From the NCBI RefSeq assembly GCF_006715165.1, contig NZ_VFMS01000001.1:2604001-2668000 (forward strand): DNA of 64,000 bases. The letters are read 5' to 3'. The notes under the pieces were generated by a model. That model did no database searches. It saw only the letters and a program-made list of their open reading frames with translations, and was not told the origin of the DNA. Position numbers and translations under genes: made by a program. Shown in pieces: positions 46,386 to 54,653 of the stretch; position 1 is the first letter of the stretch, and every line of letters begins with the position of its first letter. Origin of the DNA: Arthrobacter sp. SLBN-122. Its GTDB lineage: Bacteria; Actinomycetota; Actinomycetes; Actinomycetales; Micrococcaceae.

Positions 46386-46579
46386 GGTGCCGCCTTCCTC
46401 CACGAAACTCCTGTGTCCGAATCGAAGGTAACGCCGAACCGCGGGAAGTGTCCACGGGTACTGGCCATTGGCCCCGTCTAGAAAGACAAGGAACCGCCTT
46501 ACCACCCGAACAGGGCAGCGGACGAGGCCAGGGCAGGATCAAGCATGAGGAGAAGCGCCGGCTGGCGTAGGCTCGGGCT

Positions 46580-47152
46580 ATGTCACAACTTGGGGGAGTA
46601 CGACACTGTCGTCTGTGGGCCGTTCCGGCGGCCATGGCTCTGCTTGGCGCCACAGTGGCGGGCTGCGAATACCAGGATCGGTCCACGCCAGCTGCAGGCG
46701 CCACGCCTTCGGCGCCTGAAACGAACCCCTTGGCGGGGCCGCCCACGAAGCCTGCCGAGGTGGCAGCTCTCGAACAGGGCAACCGGACGAAGCTGGACGA
46801 GGTACTTGGTGTTCCGGTCTCGGACACCTACCTGGATGTAACGGAAGCAATCAGTGGCAGGATGACTTCCTTTCTCACGCGGGCATCCCTGCCCGCATCA
46901 GGCACCTATGTCATCACCACAGCCTGCATCGGCACCACTAACGCCAGACTGGTCCTCAGCCAGCGAAAACCCGGGAACGCAAGCGGTCAGGTTGACTTTT
47001 CCGAGGCGTTCGCGTGCGCCGAGCCTTCCAGCAGGACTCTTGACCTGCACGGCGGTGATGTCACTGTCGACGTCATCAACCTCAGCCCGGATGGATCCAC
47101 TTGGGGGACCGGTGCCTTCGCCAATGTCCGCATCACTTCTTGGAAGCCCTAA
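46580..47152 (+). CDS. Hypothetical lipoprotein
   Basis: Secreted protein of 190 residues. The signal peptide ends in a lipobox (ATVAGC) near residue 29, followed by a Thr/Pro/Ala linker. The mature part (TYVITTACIGTTNARLVLSQ, then VDFSEAFACAEPSS, and VTVDVINLSPDG) looks like a small beta-sandwich with a possible disulfide. I recognise no family. Confidence 0.7.
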   Translation: MSQLGGVRHCRLWAVPAAMALLGATVAGCEYQDRSTPAAGATPSAPETNPLAGPPTKPAEVAALEQGNRTKLDEVLGVPVSDTYLDVTEAISGRMTSFLTRASLPASGTYVITTACIGTTNARLVLSQRKPGNASGQVDFSEAFACAEPSSRTLDLHGGDVTVDVINLSPDGSTWGTGAFANVRITSWKP

Positions 47153-47238
47153 GAAGGAAACCCGTAGCAGCCGCGCAGCAGGAGGCGTGCTGTAGACAAG
47201 CAGTTGACATGCAAGCGGTTAGGGGACAGGTGAAGTTC

Positions 47239-47628
47239 ATGTCTGAAACGACCCGTCGGTGGGTGGGGATAAGCGCCTGGATCCTGCTCGTGCTCACCTC
47301 GATGATCGTAATCGGCTACGGCATCGTGCACGCCGGAATCTGGCTCTGGATGCCGACGCCGGCCGAGCAGGAGGCGTCCTGGATCGGCAGCCTCTACATC
47401 TTCTTTGGTTGGCTGCTGTCCATTGGGGCCTCCGTCTGGTCACATCTCCGAGGCAATCCGGTGTGGGTGAGCATCTGTGTCGCACTGCCAGGGTTTCTCG
47501 TCGGCTGGGCAGACCTCGTCAGCCCATACACCCTCCTGCGCTTCCTGGCCGCCGTCGTGGCGTTCCCGCTGGCCATCGGTGGTGTCGCCGAGGTCATTTG
47601 GGCCCGCGGCCACCGGCAGCGGGGATAG
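47239..47628 (+). CDS. Small integral membrane protein, 129 residues
   Basis: Four hydrophobic segments are visible: ISAWILLVLTSMIVIGYGIV, SLYIFFGWLLSIGASVW, VWVSICVALPGFLVGWA and the LLRFLAAVVAFPLAIGGVA stretch. ATG 47239 (MSETTRRW) is preceded by GACAGGTGAAG. It lies 86 nt after the lipoprotein gene. Function unknown. Confidence 0.7.
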   Translation: MSETTRRWVGISAWILLVLTSMIVIGYGIVHAGIWLWMPTPAEQEASWIGSLYIFFGWLLSIGASVWSHLRGNPVWVSICVALPGFLVGWADLVSPYTLLRFLAAVVAFPLAIGGVAEVIWARGHRQRG

Positions 47629-47641
47629 GAAAGGAAAAGCC

Positions 47642-47875
47642 GTGGCACACCTTGTCGAGCATCTTGACCAGGATCTGGACTCCATCTCCAAGGTAGGTGC
47701 GGAACGGCCCGAGCGGGGGAGCTTCGTCGAGGACCCCGGGGCGCGCCACCTCAGGCAGGTAGTGGTTGGACCCAGGCTACGGGAGCGGCAGGATTTGAAG
47801 GTGCTGGCGGATGAGCGGCGCTGCCCAGGAGGCCTCGTCGGTCTCGCGGTCGACGCCTTTGGGTTACCGTCATGA
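47642..47875 (+). CDS. Doubtful small charged protein
   Basis: A frame of 77 residues starts at GTG 47642 (MAHLVEHLDQDLDSISKVG) behind AAGGAAAAG. It is rich in Arg, Glu, Val and Leu with no domain. The ribosome site and its position 13 nt after the membrane gene argue for it; the composition could equally be non-coding. Treat as uncertain. Confidence 0.3.
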   Translation: MAHLVEHLDQDLDSISKVGAERPERGSFVEDPGARHLRQVVVGPRLRERQDLKVLADERRCPGGLVGLAVDAFGLPS

Positions 47876-47909
47876 TTGGGGGGGTAAGGCTTCGGAGAAT
47901 CGGGACGGC

Positions 47910-48314
47910 ATGGACAGCGCGAACAAAGTGGACATCAAAGGCAAAGGCACCATGGAGTTGTCCGGCGGAGTTCTTTACGTGCGCTGGAAGCCAGGGGCAT
48001 ACATAGGCGTCGACGTAGCCAGGGCAGGCATCGCAGCCATTTCCACCCTCGGCCAGGGTGCCAGGTTGCCGATGCTGGTCGAAATCCAGGGTGTGACTCA
48101 CTCCGCGGCTGCTCGAAAAGTCTTTCCCGACTCGTCCAGCGTCTCGCGCATGGCGCTCTTGGGTTCCTCTCCCGTTGACCGGGTGGTCGCCATGTTCCGC
48201 CTGCCCCTGTTGCCGGCCGGGTTCCCGATCAGGTACTTCACATCCGAAGACAAGGCACTGGCGTGGCTGCTTGAGTCATCGGAGGAGTCAGACGCGACGA
48301 AAAGCATCTATTAG
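47910..48314 (+). CDS. STAS/SpoIIAA-like hypothetical protein
   Basis: Soluble protein of 134 residues beginning MDSANKVDIKGKGTMELSGG. The pattern of strands and helices (VLYVRWKPGAYIGVDVARAG, MLVEIQGVTHSAAARKVF, RMALLGSSPVDRVVAMF, PIRYFTSEDKALAWLLE) matches small STAS/SEC14-like proteins found in Arthrobacter relatives. The ligand is unknown. ATG 47910 has GGAGAA about 14 nt upstream. Confidence 0.7.
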   Translation: MDSANKVDIKGKGTMELSGGVLYVRWKPGAYIGVDVARAGIAAISTLGQGARLPMLVEIQGVTHSAAARKVFPDSSSVSRMALLGSSPVDRVVAMFRLPLLPAGFPIRYFTSEDKALAWLLESSEESDATKSIY

Positions 48315-48511
48315 CCTGCTCTATCAGGTAAGCGGACTGACGCTACGTCCGTGCCGCCATCACGTCAGGTTTTCGGGCCTCCACACCGGCGCTCCTGACA
48401 TCGGCTGCGGTCGCGGCCAGGAATACCAGGCCGATCGCCGCTCCTAAGGGTGCGTACCGGAGGTCCATGATTGGATGTCGCCAATGACCCTCCCGGCTGA
48501 ACCGGGTCCTG

Positions 48512-48736
48512 CTACCGCCTGCTGCGGTCCAGGAGCCACGATGCGTCCACGTCCGCCGGCGGTCGCCGGTGAAGTTTTTTGATCAGGATGGAGAAGGGCA
48601 GGAGCAGCAGTTGCAGCACTCCGGCGACGACCAGCAGCGCAAGGAACAAGATGATGTCCGGGAGGTATAGGAGGAAGATGCCTGCCGCAGCGGCGAAGTA
48701 ACCGAAGGTGTACCCGAGGATCGTCCCGGTATCCAT
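48512..48736 (-). CDS. Small membrane protein, 74 residues
   Basis: Two adjacent hydrophobic helices (ILGYTFGYFAAAAGIFLLYL and IILFLALLVVAGVLQLLLLP) are followed by a basic tail (KKLHRRPPADVD), which should face the cytoplasm. GGAG lies 6 nt before ATG 48736. Function unknown. The adjacent gaps (48315-48511 and 48737-48896) hold nothing I can support. Confidence 0.65.
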   Translation of the reverse strand: MDTGTILGYTFGYFAAAAGIFLLYLPDIILFLALLVVAGVLQLLLLPFSILIKKLHRRPPADVDASWLLDRSRR

Positions 48737-48896
48737 GTCTGCTCCAAGGAACGGCCACCGTCGAAGGGTGGGTGCTATTGAATTGGTGGCTGCCCGGTCT
48801 CTTACCGGGCCTCGTCAGTGCGACGGGGGTCTCCTCGTCAGCCAGGGGCCTTTTTGATGCGCAACCTGCGTCGTCTTCGGGACGGGGCTTGATCGG

Positions 48897-49082
48897 TCAC
48901 GGGCCGGGCCCTTCGCCAGGCCCTATGGGGGCGATCGCTGGTGGGGGGGGAGGCGGTAGGGCCGATGCCACCCTTGAGGACCCTCTCCTACGACGCCTCA
49001 TCTCCAAAACAACGAGAAGGGTCAAGCCGATCCAGGCGAAGGCGGCAACGAATATCAGGACTACCGATTGAGGCGTGCTCAC
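48897..49082 (-). CDS. Single-helix small membrane protein with poly-proline tail
   Basis: Protein of 61 residues from GTG 49082, with AAGGAA at good spacing upstream. One membrane helix (VVLIFVAAFAWIGLTLLVVL) is followed by a basic MRRRRRG stop-transfer and a Pro-rich tail. The tail is coded through a run of eight identical bases (48943-48950), which could slip and alter the C-terminus. Confidence 0.6.
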   Translation of the reverse strand: MSTPQSVVLIFVAAFAWIGLTLLVVLEMRRRRRGSSRVASALPPPPPPAIAPIGPGEGPGP

Positions 49083-49556
49083 GACGGCGTTCCTTGCCGC
49101 GCGGCGCTGAACAGCTGAAGATTAGGAGCTGGGGGATGGATGGACATGATGTCCCGGCTTTCCGCGGCTACCGCTTCGGCCGGCTTCACAACCAATGAGT
49201 AAACTATCCGCCTGTCACGGCAGCTGAGCAAGACGTAACGAATTTGAAGCAACTGCAGTGCGGGTGGAGGCGGAAAGGGTGCGCCCCGTTCGCTGAGCGC
49301 ACCCTTTTCGATTCCCCTCGCACCGGATCCCCATCCGACTGAGCCCATCATAAGCATGCTTAGCATTGCATGCGCAAGCCCATCGAGTATTTGGTGACGT
49401 ACTGCGCGTGCCGGGTCTCAGAGAGGGGGTCGCCTGGATTGAATCCTTTGTCGCGTGCATCTGGCCGAACCTGACCGGTTCGCAGAACATGTCGCCGAAT
49501 TTGTGAACTCGGTCCGGTGTTACTGCTGCCTTATCGCTGAACCATTCCAGGCAAGG
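49083..49556. other. Gap without a supported gene
   Basis: No frame here has both a ribosome site and a protein-like composition. The stretch contains one hairpin (49274-49308) and otherwise mixed-composition DNA of somewhat lower GC between the small-protein cluster and the tRNA. It may hold promoters for the small membrane gene or an untranslated RNA ending at the hairpin. Confidence 0.5.
49274..49308. terminator. Orphan hairpin terminator
   Basis: An 11-bp stem (49274-49284 with 49297-49307) with a 12-nt loop and flanking A and T runs. On the plus strand no gene precedes it within 400 nt, so it could end an unrecognised short RNA or act as an insulator. Confidence 0.65.
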
Positions 49557-49599
49557 AAAAAGGCTCTGATTCCCTCAGTTATAAGGGAATCAGAGCCTT
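49557..49599 (-). terminator. Terminator of tRNA-Ser
   Basis: A perfect 16-bp stem (49560-49575 with 49584-49599) with an 8-nt loop; on the minus strand it is followed by a T-run (bases 49557-49561 are A on the plus strand). It begins 10 nt past the tRNA 3' end. Confidence 0.92.
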
Positions 49600-49608
49600 C
49601 CTCATCAG

Positions 49609-49695
49609 CGGTGACGGTGGGATTTGAACCCACGTTGGCTTTTACACCAAACAACATTTCGAGTGTTGCACCTTCGGCCGCTCGGACACGTCACC
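49609..49695 (-). tRNA. tRNA-Ser(CGA)
   Basis: An 87-nt cloverleaf on the minus strand. The 7-bp acceptor pairs GGTGACG with CGTCACC and is followed by discriminator G at 49609. The anticodon loop reads CTCGAAA, giving CGA, which reads UCG. A long variable arm, typical of class II serine tRNA, and the T-loop GGTTCAAATCC are present. The CCA end is not encoded. Confidence 0.96.
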
Positions 49696-49842
49696 AACCT
49701 CAATAGGGTACCGGAGCATGGCCCGCATCCCCAAAACGGGGGCCATGCCGGTGCCGTCCGCTGGATCATTCAAAGGCCCGCTGCCTTCGGGACGCGATGG
49801 AGGCAGTTCATCAATGTCAGACCCCCTTGTCATGATGGGTTT

Positions 49843-51351
49843 ATGGGGAAAGCGGCGGTGGTGAGGGCGTTTGAGGACATCAAGGCTGCCCTCGCTGTGC
49901 TTGATGCGGAAGTTGATGGGGCGGGGTCGTTGCCGTTTTCGTTGACTGATCCGTTGGCGGGGTTGGCGGATGGGTGCCTGGATATTCTGGCCGGTGCACG
50001 GGAGGTCGAGGCGGGGATCGCGGGGCTAAAGGCGAAGGCCGCGGTGCGGTACGCGGACAGCGCCTGGGCTGTTGCGGGGCCGGGGATGCTGGTGGTGGCG
50101 CAGGAGATGGCGGTCGCGGCGGAGATCGGGTGCGTGCTGGCGTTGGGTCCGCGGGCTGCGGGGTCTTTCCTTGCCACGTCCCACGCCGTGACCGTCAGGT
50201 TGCCGCGGACCCTGGAGGCTTTGCGGGCCGGGGTGATCTCATGGCAGCACGCCGTGGCCATGGCCGATGAGACGGCAGGTCTTGATGCTGCGGGGGCGGC
50301 GGCGTTGGAGGCGCATTTCCTGGATCCTGACGCACTTGACGCGGCCCGGGGGTGCCCGGTGGGGCAGATGCCGGCGCACCGGTTTAGGGTCAAGGCCCGG
50401 CTCTGGCGGGAACGCCACCACGCCGAAAGCATCGAGAAGCGCCATGCCAAGGGGGTGGCGGACCGGCGGGTGGAGTTCCGGCCGGACCAGGATGGGATGG
50501 CCTGGCTCAGCGCGTGCCTGCCCGCGGACCAGGCCTTGGCGGGCTGGAACCGGCTCACCGCTGTTGCCCGTGGGATGCAGGGCCCTAACGAGTCCCGCAC
50601 CATGCCCCAGTTGCGTGCCGATACCTTTGCCGAAGCGATCCTGAGTGGTGGGCTGGGCGCGGGCGGTGACAGCAGTGGCAACATGAGCGGGAGCGGTGCC
50701 AGAATGACGGGTGACGTCGCGGATAGCATCGTCGCGGCCGGTGGCGGCGACGGTGGGAGTGACGGCGCCGGGCGGGAACACCTGTCGACGCACATCCAGG
50801 CGCAGGTTCTGGTGACGGTTCCGGTGTTCGCGCTGCTTGGGTTGACGGAGGAGCCGGCGGTCCTGGACGGGTATGGGCCGATCCCGGCGTCGATGGCCCG
50901 GCGGCTTGTCGCGGACGGCGCCGATTCGTTCCACCGGGTCCTGGTGGACCCGCGCGACGGTGCACCGCTGGAGATCGGCAGGACCAGCTACCGAATCACG
51001 AAAGCGATGCGGGCCTGGTTGAGGATGCGGGATGGCAAGTGCCCGTTCCCCGGTTGCAGCAACAACTCGCTGGACAACGAGGCCGACCACATCCTCGCCT
51101 GGCACAAAGGCGGCACCACCGGCATCAGCAATTTGGGACAGCCCTGCCCCAAGCACCATCGGCTCCGGCACACCACCGGATGGACACCCACCTCGGCCGG
51201 CAAGACCGAACCACCGGGCTGGACCTCACCCACCGGTCGCCGCTACGCCAGCGAACATCAGGACTGGGAACCACCACACTGGCCTCCCGGGTTCCTGCCC
51301 GGCCAACGAAGCCTCCTCGAAGAAGCACTCGTTCAGTACCTCGCCTCATGA
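49843..51351 (+). CDS. DUF222 domain-containing HNH endonuclease
   Basis: Protein of 502 residues. The N-terminal two thirds are the helical DUF222 (13E12-repeat) domain. The C-terminal HNH nuclease has CPFPGC followed by EADHILAWHKGG, SNLGQPCPKHHRLRH, which keeps the two Cys pairs and the active His. Such genes are numerous in Actinobacteria and their role is unclear; some sit in mobile elements, but no other mobile gene is nearby. A Gly/Ser-rich insert lies near 270-310. Codons end mostly in G, unlike neighbours. Confidence 0.9.
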   Translation: MGKAAVVRAFEDIKAALAVLDAEVDGAGSLPFSLTDPLAGLADGCLDILAGAREVEAGIAGLKAKAAVRYADSAWAVAGPGMLVVAQEMAVAAEIGCVLALGPRAAGSFLATSHAVTVRLPRTLEALRAGVISWQHAVAMADETAGLDAAGAAALEAHFLDPDALDAARGCPVGQMPAHRFRVKARLWRERHHAESIEKRHAKGVADRRVEFRPDQDGMAWLSACLPADQALAGWNRLTAVARGMQGPNESRTMPQLRADTFAEAILSGGLGAGGDSSGNMSGSGARMTGDVADSIVAAGGGDGGSDGAGREHLSTHIQAQVLVTVPVFALLGLTEEPAVLDGYGPIPASMARRLVADGADSFHRVLVDPRDGAPLEIGRTSYRITKAMRAWLRMRDGKCPFPGCSNNSLDNEADHILAWHKGGTTGISNLGQPCPKHHRLRHTTGWTPTSAGKTEPPGWTSPTGRRYASEHQDWEPPHWPPGFLPGQRSLLEEALVQYLAS

Positions 51352-51546
51352 GCCGAAGCTGCCGGAATGCGGAGTGCTAATCCGTTTGCGTGACATGTCG
51401 ACCTGCCCGCCTAACCGCCTGCCCGGCCGGCGCGGGCGGCAGCCGGTCGCTGCACGGCGTCAGCGCAGGCCACGACACCCCGACACCCCGCCACCCGCCG
51501 TCCGACTTTCCCCGTCCACGCACGTCCGGTTAGATTCATCAGCAAG

Positions 51547-52587
51547 ATGACAAATTCACAGACTCCAATCCACGCAACCGCATACTGGACCACTGCCAGG
51601 GAACACGGCGAGCTCAGGGCCGAAGAGGTGCCCGCACCGGGACCAGGCGAAGCACTGGTGCGGGCCCTGTACTCCGGCATCAGCAAGGGCACCGAAATGG
51701 TGGTCCATGCGGGAGCCGTGCCGCCGCGCGTTGCCGAAGAGATGCGCGCCCCACACCAGGAAGGAAAGTTTCCCGGGCCCGTGAAGTTCGGATACCTCTC
51801 CATGGGAGTGGTGGAGGAAGGACCCCAGGAGTGGAAGGGCCAGCGCGTCTTTTGCCTGAACCCGCATCAGGACCTTTACGTGGTCCCGGTCGCGTCCCTG
51901 ACCAGGATTCCCGACGACGTTCCATCCCAGCGCGCTGTCCTCACCGGCACGGTGGAAACGGCAGTTAATGGCCTGTGGGAAGCGGGACCGCGGCTGGGTG
52001 ACCGGATTGCCGTCGTCGGCGCCGGCCTGGTGGGCGGCATGGTGGCGACGCTGCTGCGCACCTTCCCGTTGCAGCGCCTGCAGCTGGTGGACCTCGACCC
52101 CGGCCGGAAGCAGCTCGCGGACACTCTGGGCGTGGACTTCGCGCATCCGGATGATGCTTTGGCGGACTGCGACATCGTGTTCCACTGCTCGGCATCGCAG
52201 GAAGGCCTGGCGCGCAGCCTGCAGCTCGCCGGCGATGAAGGCGAGGTCATCGAAATGTCCTGGTACGCCAACCGTGAGGTCACTGTGCCGCTGGGAGAGG
52301 ATTTCCACGCGAGGCGGCTGTCCATCAGGGCGAGCCAGGTGGGGATGGTCTCACGTGCACGCAGACACCGCCGCACCAATGCGGACCGCCTGGACCTTTC
52401 CGTATCGCTGCTCAAGGACCCCGTCTTCGACGCGTTCCTGACCGGATCGTCCCCGTTCGAGGACTTGCCAAAGGTGGTCCAGAGCCTTGCAGACGGCAGC
52501 CTGGAAGCCCTGTGCCACGTCGTCGAGTACCCCTCCGGTGCTCCCGAGCCCGCACCAGCCGCCCACAACCCGGAAAACTCGAGGTAA
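51547..52587 (+). CDS. Medium-chain dehydrogenase, BchC-like zinc-binding dehydrogenase family
   Basis: Protein of 346 residues. The MDR N-terminal domain starts ATAYWTTAREHGELRAEEVP; the usual first zinc Cys is absent and the region reads LYSGISKGTE, as in BchC-like members. The Rossmann motif is VVGAGLVGGMVA. It opens a three-gene operon, 3 nt ahead of the PTPS-fold gene. The substrate is unknown; a sugar or polyol bound to a larger molecule is possible (inference). Confidence 0.87.
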   Translation: MTNSQTPIHATAYWTTAREHGELRAEEVPAPGPGEALVRALYSGISKGTEMVVHAGAVPPRVAEEMRAPHQEGKFPGPVKFGYLSMGVVEEGPQEWKGQRVFCLNPHQDLYVVPVASLTRIPDDVPSQRAVLTGTVETAVNGLWEAGPRLGDRIAVVGAGLVGGMVATLLRTFPLQRLQLVDLDPGRKQLADTLGVDFAHPDDALADCDIVFHCSASQEGLARSLQLAGDEGEVIEMSWYANREVTVPLGEDFHARRLSIRASQVGMVSRARRHRRTNADRLDLSVSLLKDPVFDAFLTGSSPFEDLPKVVQSLADGSLEALCHVVEYPSGAPEPAPAAHNPENSR

Positions 52588-52590
52588 CCC

Positions 52591-52986
52591 ATGTTCAGCC
52601 TGACCATCCGCCGCCACTTCATGATCGCCCACAGCCTTCCCCGTGAAGCTTTCGGACCCGCGCAGGGCCTGCACGGCGCAACCTTCGTCGCCGAGGTGGC
52701 CTTCCGCCGCCGCGCCCTGAACGCCGACGCGATCGTCCTGGACATCGGCGCCGCCGGAACCATCATCGAGGAAGTGCTCGCCGGCCTGAACTACCGCAAC
52801 CTGGACGAGCACCCGGACTTCGAAGGCAAGCTCAGCACCACGGAAGCCTTGGCCGAGTACATTGCACAGAAGGTGGCCGCACAGATCAAGGACACCGACG
52901 ACGGCCGCGAACTCGCAGGAATCGACGTCACCCTGCGCGAGAATCCGGACGCCTGGGCCACCTACTCCCTGGACCTCAGCGCCTAG
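52591..52986 (+). CDS. 6-pyruvoyl-tetrahydropterin-synthase-fold protein lacking canonical catalytic residues
   Basis: Protein of 131 residues with the T-fold of PTPS/QueD. It keeps the first zinc His (AHSL, H14), the first His of the HGH motif (H28) and the pterin-anchoring Glu (E117). The second His is Ala (LHGATF), the catalytic Cys position is not Cys, and the usual Asp-His-Arg block reads NYRNL. Ordinary 6-carboxytetrahydropterin synthase activity is therefore doubtful. Genes lie 3 nt before and 2 nt after it. Confidence 0.85.
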   Translation: MFSLTIRRHFMIAHSLPREAFGPAQGLHGATFVAEVAFRRRALNADAIVLDIGAAGTIIEEVLAGLNYRNLDEHPDFEGKLSTTEALAEYIAQKVAAQIKDTDDGRELAGIDVTLRENPDAWATYSLDLSA

Positions 52987-52988
52987 CC

Positions 52989-54095
52989 ATGCGCCCCATC
53001 CGGCTGCTGGTCCCCGGCAACATCCGCCACAGCTCAGGCGGCAACGTCTACAACGCGCGCCTCGTTGCCGGGTTGCAGGAACGTGGGTCCCAAGTCGAAG
53101 TGGTCGCCGTGGAGGGCAGCTGGCCGGACGCCGGTGCGAAGGACCGGCGCCGGCTGGGCACCTTTCTCGGGGCATGGGGGCCAGGGGAGGGCCCGGGGGA
53201 GGCAGTGACCATCGTGGATGGGCTGGTTGCCGTGGGTGCCCCGGATGAAATGGAATTCGCGGCAAAGGCTCGTCGGGAAACATGGGTCTTGGTGCATATG
53301 CCTGTTGAGGAAAGTTCCGGAACTGCAGCACTGGAACGTGAAGCCAGGGCTCTCCGCGCGGCAACAGGCGTGGTCTGCACCAGCAGTTCTTCAGCAACGC
53401 TCCTCCTGGACAGGGGGCTTTCGCGGGCGGACGTTGTCCTTCCGGGAGTCAGTCCCGCACCGCAGGCACACGGATCGTCGCCCCCGCATGTGGCGGTGGT
53501 CGCCGCGCTGCTGCCTAACAAGGACCAGTTGCTGACGGTGGAGGCGCTGGCCCAAATCCAGGACCTTGCCTGGACGGCATCGCTCGTGGGCTCAGACCAG
53601 GCGGACCCGGACTACGCGCAGCAGGTCCGGGCTGCCATCACGGCCAACGGGCTCAGCAGGCGAGTCCAGCTCACCGGCGAGCTCAGCGGCGAAGCCCTTG
53701 AGGCTGAATGGGCGCGCACGGACCTGACTTTGCTGGTTTCACGGGTGGAAGCGTTCGGCATGGCCGTCACCGAGTCCCTTGCCCATGGCATCCCCGTCCT
53801 GGTTCGCCAAGGGACAGGGGCGGTGGAGGCGCTGGGGATGGCCGGACTGGCAACGGACGACGGCGAATCCCGCCTCCCGGGGGCAGCGCTTTCACTTCCG
53901 GCCGGGGGACAGGAGAGTCCCGGCCGGCTGGCCGACGCCCTTCGCGGGTGGTTGGTGGACGCAAGGACGCGCGACAACTGGAGGACAGCTGCGGTTGATG
54001 CCCGGACCAGGCTGCCGGCATGGAGCAAAACGGCGCAGGACGTGCTGGCCCTCCTCCAGGGACGCAACGAAGAAAAAGAGCGGCAACAGAACTAG
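52989..54095 (+). CDS. Glycosyltransferase family 4 (GT-B fold)
   Basis: Protein of 368 residues. The donor-binding motif EAFGMAVTESLAHGIPVLV (E-X7-E) is near 255, with the N-terminal GNIRHSSGGNVYNARL glycine loop and the middle VVAALLPNKDQLLTVEAL. It should transfer a sugar from an NDP donor. It is the last gene of the three-gene operon. Its TAG stop shares the palindrome CTAG with the tadA stop on the other strand. Confidence 0.9.
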   Translation: MRPIRLLVPGNIRHSSGGNVYNARLVAGLQERGSQVEVVAVEGSWPDAGAKDRRRLGTFLGAWGPGEGPGEAVTIVDGLVAVGAPDEMEFAAKARRETWVLVHMPVEESSGTAALEREARALRAATGVVCTSSSSATLLLDRGLSRADVVLPGVSPAPQAHGSSPPHVAVVAALLPNKDQLLTVEALAQIQDLAWTASLVGSDQADPDYAQQVRAAITANGLSRRVQLTGELSGEALEAEWARTDLTLLVSRVEAFGMAVTESLAHGIPVLVRQGTGAVEALGMAGLATDDGESRLPGAALSLPAGGQESPGRLADALRGWLVDARTRDNWRTAAVDARTRLPAWSKTAQDVLALLQGRNEEKERQQN

Positions 54096-54598
54096 CGGAT
54101 GCTCCGGTGCGCCGCGAAAAACTCCCGCAGCACCAAGGCGCATTCTTCTTCGCGGACCCCGGGATACACCTCAACCCAGTGGTTGAGCCGGCGCTCCCGG
54201 AGGATATCGAATACGGATCCCGCGGCACCGGCCTTCTCGTCCCAGGCCCCAAAAACAACCCGGGGGATCCGGGCCAGGACAATCGCGCCCGCACACATGG
54301 CGCAGGGTTCCAGGGTGACCACCAGCGTGCAGTCGGACAACCGCCAGCCGTCGCCCCTGCCGCCGTCGAGCCGTGCCCTCTCCTTCAACCGCGCGGCAGC
54401 CTCCCTGATGGCCACCACCTCGGCGTGGGCTGTGGGGTCGCCCAGCTCCTCCCGCTGGTTCCGTCCGGAACCCAGCACATCGCCGTCGGGCCCTATGACC
54501 ACGGCGCCGATGGGCACATCCTCCGTAGCCAGCGCGCGGCGGGCCTCCGCAAGGGCAAGGCCCATCCAGGCGTCATGTTTCTTTTCGGGCAACCGCAT
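54092..54598 (-). CDS. tadA: tRNA-specific adenosine deaminase
   Basis: Zinc enzyme of 168 residues that converts the wobble adenosine of tRNA-Arg(ACG) to inosine. The active-site HAE is at 58-60 and the PCAMC zinc motif at 98-102. A Gly/Arg-rich loop of about ten residues precedes the PCAMC strand. It is convergent with the glycosyltransferase with overlapping stops. Guanine-deaminase-like relatives exist, but the motif spacing fits TadA. Confidence 0.92.
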   Translation of the reverse strand: MRLPEKKHDAWMGLALAEARRALATEDVPIGAVVIGPDGDVLGSGRNQREELGDPTAHAEVVAIREAAARLKERARLDGGRGDGWRLSDCTLVVTLEPCAMCAGAIVLARIPRVVFGAWDEKAGAAGSVFDILRERRLNHWVEVYPGVREEECALVLREFFAAHRSIR

Positions 54599-54653
54599 GG
54601 CTCAATGATAGTTTCGGGGTTAGTCAGGTTACTTGCCGATGCCGGGAGGCACC

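Noticed and set aside
49609..49695. tRNA-Ser as an integration (att) site
   Set aside because: I see no duplicated tRNA 3' end nearby and no integrase; the tRNA has its own terminator.
49843..51351. HNH gene as part of a mobile element or intein
   Set aside because: No integrase, transposase, inverted-repeat ends or target duplication is visible, and DUF222/HNH genes are common in this lineage.
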